A stretch of 64,000 bases of DNA, from positions 15,500,001 to 15,564,000 of the forward strand of contig WHVY01000001.1 of assembly GCA_022266195.1 (NCBI GenBank), in the 5' to 3' direction. Source of the DNA: Tetranychus cinnabarinus. Lineage: Eukaryota > Arthropoda > Arachnida > Trombidiformes > Tetranychidae. The translations under genes and the position numbers were made by a program. Below, in pieces: positions 60,401-64,000 of the stretch. Within the stretch, counting starts at the first letter, position 1. Each line of letters starts with the position of its first letter. Under the pieces are notes generated by a model. It worked only from the letters and a program-made list of their open reading frames with translations, did no database searches and was not told where the DNA came from.

Positions 60401-62534
60401 TATTGGAAAAGTTATTATGAAGAAAGGCAGAAATAAGGCAACAAAATGGAAAGCTAATCACAATTTATCAAATTGATTAATAATTACAGAAGAAAAGTTA
60501 CAATTCTCAAGATTTATCTACCATCAAAAGACCCTGAATGGTTAAACTCTGTTTTTTTGCAGTGAGAATAATTATCATTTTGTTGACTATTTGAAAGGTT
60601 AAGAATAATTTGATATCATTCTGAATTTGATTAGTGTTTATTGATAATTAGACTTATTTCCTCTACAATCAGTTTAAATTACAATTTTTAATTTTGAAGA
60701 TCGCGCAAAATTACACTCCAATTACGTCACTAACACTTTCCCTCTCTTTTTGATGAAACATGTGATTCATTTTACAGTTTTTTTAAGAAAAGGTTCGTTA
60801 ACTTATAATTTTTGTGCAACATTTTAGTTAATTAATTGTATTCGTTTTGTTAATTACCACAGCAAGGTTAGCTTTTTATCGTAAACATAAATCTTCAACA
60901 TTTAATTGAAGGAGTTATTCTGTATAACAGTGGATTTCTTGATTGGTTGATTATGACTTGGCAGCTTACTTTAAGATCTTTGTATGGAAAGATCTTTGTA
61001 TTGAATCTATTGATTAAAGTGTCCTTTCATAATGTAATAACATCATTATTACCTGAATTGATTGAAAGCCCGGGAATAGGATTGAATCAAGGACTCAGAA
61101 ATGGAAACAAACTCAATCGGTTGAGTACAAAAGTGGTAAAGTGGTAAAAATTGATTAAACTTACCAAGTTTCATTATTTTCAAAAATTAATTCACCTTCT
61201 GTCATAATGAAATCTCTTTCTCCTTTAGCTGAACCTTCAATTGTTTTATATGGAAGTATAACTTGTCCTCTTGCACCACTAACTCGACTAACCTGGAGAA
61301 GATAGGGTCCAACTGATTCTGGTATTTCGATTGACGCTTCTTTGAATGCAAAAACACCTGAATGGTCATCATCGAGAATCATCACTGTGGCAGTCGGAGG
61401 TGTCCCCAACTGTAATTTAGGCCAGTCTTTACCAATGTTGACCAGGCCTCCATTATCAATGTTGAGATATCGAGGATTACTCAAGCGGCAGTAAAAATGT
61501 TCATCTTCTTCAAAAACATCATCATCTATGACACTTATCATCACCTGTTGCACGACAAAAGATATATAAATCAATTAATAATTTAATTGAATTTTTTCAT
61601 AGAAAAAGGTAACCAAAAAATTCTAATTAAATAATGTTACAAATGAAACAAGTTTAGTTTAAACATGAAGAATCCTTTTCTGTTTACTCCTGTTTCTAAT
61701 AATATACACTTTTGTATATACTTTTACGTTCCTTATTTACAAAATGAATTGAGATCCGTCATCTTTATTTACTTTGAACAATTTAATTATCTACTCAGAA
61801 AATTTCAATTTAAACTATCACTAAATTGCGAGTAAAATACTTATTAATCATCTTTTAATTTGTCATAGTCAATTGGTAATGAGAAATCTGAATTGGTTAT
61901 TTCAACACTTAACCAGGCAGAAGTAGCAGTTTTAATAAATTGCTTTGCAATCTCATTTATTAATAATACGCAAAGAGGCAAGGAGTAAATGCCATGAAAT
62001 AAATTAACTGTTGGTGATAGGGATAATTGAATTGGATCTGTAATATCTTTAATGATCACTGTTAAATTGTTGAAATGTAAATATTTCCCAAGTCGAGGTT
62101 GTTTGTTTAATTGTCAATTAATTTCCATTTTGCGTGTTTCAAAGTAAAACTATTGACTAAACTATAAGAGCGAAGAAAAGATACTAAAATAATTTATTTA
62201 TTTTTTCTCTTCAACAAAAATCCAGGTGATTTACCTGTTTGGAAGTTTCGTTTGGCTGGAAAACGATGGTTTCATTGACTCCAATATAATCAGAGCCAGC
62301 ATTAGCTGTACCATCTTCAGTGGCAAAATCAACTGCAATCGATTTGGATAAATCACCTTCACGGGCAACTGTTACAGCAAATTGTCCAACATTTTCCATT
62401 ACCGTATAATGAGCAGGATCAAAAAAAACTTTGATTACACTTTCCAACTTCTTTTGAGTTCCATCTTTCTTATCCTCGACCTTTTCCACCCTCCTTTTAA
62501 CCATGGCCGATCCTCCAGTTAATTTTTTGGTTGC
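48465..62534 (-). CDS. Na+/Ca2+ exchanger (NCX/Calx), C-terminal half, partial
   Basis: Eight exons on the complement join in phase to the last 549 residues: 62534-62235, 61544-61165, 50398-50307, 50238-50108, 50025-49929, 49843-49727, 49364-49206 and 48838-48465. NCX extrudes Ca2+ in exchange for Na+ at the plasma membrane. Seen in order: the ATKKLTGG end of the cytoplasmic linker; CBD1 (FFDPAHYTVMEN, EDGTANAGSDY, and the Ca2+ cluster IDDDVFEEDEHF); CBD2 (DDDHSGVFAF, then IFENNET joined to CKEIEVQIIDNESYEK); the TVDKLF and CWWDQFVEAITVSPG block; an acidic stretch; then the second membrane half with the alpha-2 repeat GTSVPDTFASKVAA and GNVTGSNAVNVFLGIG, ending SLEAYGIKTY. The first half (TM1-5, alpha-1 repeat, XIP) lies beyond the right edge. 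The acceptor for the 62534 exon is the least certain; its pyrimidine tract is 30-50 nt upstream. Confidence 0.93.
50399..61164 (-). other. 10.8-kb NCX intron inside CBD2
   Basis: Donor TTG|GTAAGT at 61164 side, acceptor AAACAG at 50399 side; it interrupts a Cys codon in ENNETCKEIEV. The interior is AT-rich, with weak frames at 57892-58095 (-) and 55194-55439 (-). No second copy of the downstream exon (with a YEK-like core) was found by eye, although this is the position where animal NCX genes carry alternative exons. Confidence 0.7.
57892..58095 (-). CDS. Possible small membrane protein ORF in the NCX intron (uncertain)
   Basis: An ATG-initiated 67-codon frame. A hydrophobic segment at about residues 6-30 (TIQLITGTITGIVFPPLLWA) could be a membrane helix, followed by NWNPNEYGFVNENW and a second hydrophobic stretch. 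Codon content looks more protein-like than neighbouring frames. No family, splice or polyadenylation support. It may be a nested gene or chance. Confidence 0.2.
   Translation of the reverse strand: METLTTIQLITGTITGIVFPPLLWAVFSLISKLNWNPNEYGFVNENWLFKLLIKLVIFGVDKKCYYH
61545..62234 (-). other. NCX intron between CBD1 exons (690 nt)
   Basis: Donor ACAG|GTAAAT at 62234, acceptor TGCAACAG at 61545; phase 0. An unassigned stop-free stretch lies inside it (61844-62059, minus). Confidence 0.75.
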
Positions 62535-64000
62535 CTTCAATGTTGACAAGTTCATCAAATTTGACGATCCATTTGAAAAATTAAAGAAAAGAAAGAAAGA
62601 TGAATAAAATTGTCCATCAACAATCAATCATCCAAATTTATATTCACTCTGGAAGACAAAGGATTTCGTATAGACTGTTCACAATGCCATTGAAATCATC
62701 AACTATGTTCACCTTTATCATTCAACCCAAATCTAATGAACTTGTTCGTATATTACACAACTGAGAATATGCTGGATTACAGATTTACTTGGACTTTCAC
62801 CAGAAAAACTGCAATCTCAATTGAATAATGATCATTTTGATTCTAACTTTTGCTGAAATGTTCACATTTGATGATAATGGATATATTTTTTGTGCAGTTT
62901 GACAACTTTGAATGATTATCCTTATGATTGTTGTTGCTTTCTTTCCCTCTTCCCTGAGCTTGAATTATAATGATTCAAAATTAATCCAAAAATTGTAGCT
63001 AAATGGAATCATTTAATCCTTATATTTTTCTACAATTGTTGTTACAATTATCTCGTTAATCTGGCTTAATTATTGTTCATGTTGAGATTTAAGGGCAAAT
63101 ATACTAGCAAATTTGAACCATTGAAAGAGCTATGATTATTCATTTGGTTAACGAGACTTTTTACAATTACATTTAATGACAACAATGAGGACAACAACAA
63201 TACTAAACATTGTAAATCGTTGACAATGTTTGTACATAATATTAAATGCATGTATGTATCATCTTGCGACGAAAATGATTACATCGGCAACAATTTAACA
63301 AAACAAACAAGCAAATGTATAAAGATAATAAGATAATGAAAATACAACATCTATTTAATACAAAGATATATGTTGAAAGGTAAAGGGAAGAAACAGAATG
63401 CTATTAAATGTGAAAACCTAGAAACTGATAGTTGACGATAACTGTAAAGATGAACAAAATGATTACCCAGATTATACTATTGTTATTGTTGATCTTGGTG
63501 ATGATAGTGATGATCGGAAGAGAGGAAACTAAAATTTATCACAAAAATCTGGTTTCAAACAAATTTCATAGATAAAAAGATGGAGGAAAACTGTAAATGT
63601 AAGTTAATGTTAAGCCAATGGAAAATGAAGAGAGGAATAAGAATGGGCCACAATTGTAGATGAACATTTTTGGCAACACTTTCTGTCCAAGTAAGTTCAT
63701 TTGACACTATTCCAAAGGAAATAAAATAGGTTATTTGAACACAGAGATCAGTCTATTTCTGGAAACCATGTTTTTCCTCTTCTCATGCCGTGTTATTCAG
63801 TTTTTCACTCACAGTCAGATTCATAATGATATTAGGACATTTCTTAGCCATATCATTATCAATATGCAATCTTGTTCAGCCAATCTTCACTAGTTTTTCC
63901 TGATGTTAAACAATTTAATTAAAATTCACATTTTCACATTATATCGATTGGGACTGAAGACAGGAAAATAATAGTAATGAGTTTGATCATCTGAATTTCA
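62535..64000. other. Right-edge region, presumed NCX intron
   Basis: No upstream NCX exon is recognisable up to the window edge, so this is most likely intron of the same gene. AT-rich; nothing else supported. Confidence 0.5.

Noticed and set aside
1..64000. CRISPR array, rRNA, operon-type bacterial system or viral insertion
   Set aside because: None seen; gene structure is eukaryotic with spliced genes throughout.

Overview
This is AT-rich eukaryotic nuclear DNA from an animal. Coding exons are split by short GT-AG introns (about 60-250 nt) plus a few long ones, and every recognisable protein is metazoan: METTL9, CFDP1/BCNT, animal-type fatty acid synthase, UFL1, XPR1 and a Na+/Ca2+ exchanger. 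The small gene sizes, low GC and poly-Thr/poly-Ser or ATC/GAT-rich low-complexity tracts fit an arthropod, most plausibly a mite such as a tetranychid. That species guess is inference. Exon models below were built by hand from ORF continuity, GT-AG sites, phase agreement and remembered family motifs; no alignment was run.

Layout, left to right. 0.8-1.7 kb: METTL9-like histidine methyltransferase (-). 3.0-4.0 kb: CFDP1/BCNT chromatin protein (+). 4.9-13.7 kb: a five-exon, about 2300-residue type I fatty-acid-synthase-like megasynthase (+). Its malonyl/acetyl transferase domain is collapsed and lacks the catalytic serine, while KS, ER, KR, ACP and TE keep their signatures and DH keeps its catalytic histidine with one changed motif position. 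13.7-22.7 kb: gene-poor, with hairpin clusters and diverged repeats. 22.7-24.3 kb: secreted acid-lipase family enzyme (+). 25.6-26.2 kb: small mucin-like single-pass membrane protein (-). 29.3-29.8 kb: small Cys-rich secreted protein (+). 30.2-32.8 kb: UFL1, the UFM1 E3 ligase (-). 34.3-37.4 kb: XPR1 phosphate exporter (-), with a tiny HLH/Id-like ORF nested antisense in its third intron. 37.4-48.5 kb: gene-poor, microsatellite-rich. 48.5 kb to the right edge: C-terminal half of a Na+/Ca2+ exchanger (NCX/Calx, -), split by a 10.8-kb intron inside CBD2; its N-terminal exons lie beyond the window.

The genes are not an operon and share no single pathway. Lipid metabolism (FAS-like, lipase), ion and phosphate transport (XPR1, NCX) and protein or chromatin modification (METTL9, UFL1, CFDP1) are all represented. 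The observations most worth follow-up are the FAS-like protein with a vestigial acyltransferase, the nested Id-like HLH ORF, a pair of about 260-290 bp inverted repeats flanking the Cys-rich gene and UFL1, and the unusually placed long NCX intron.
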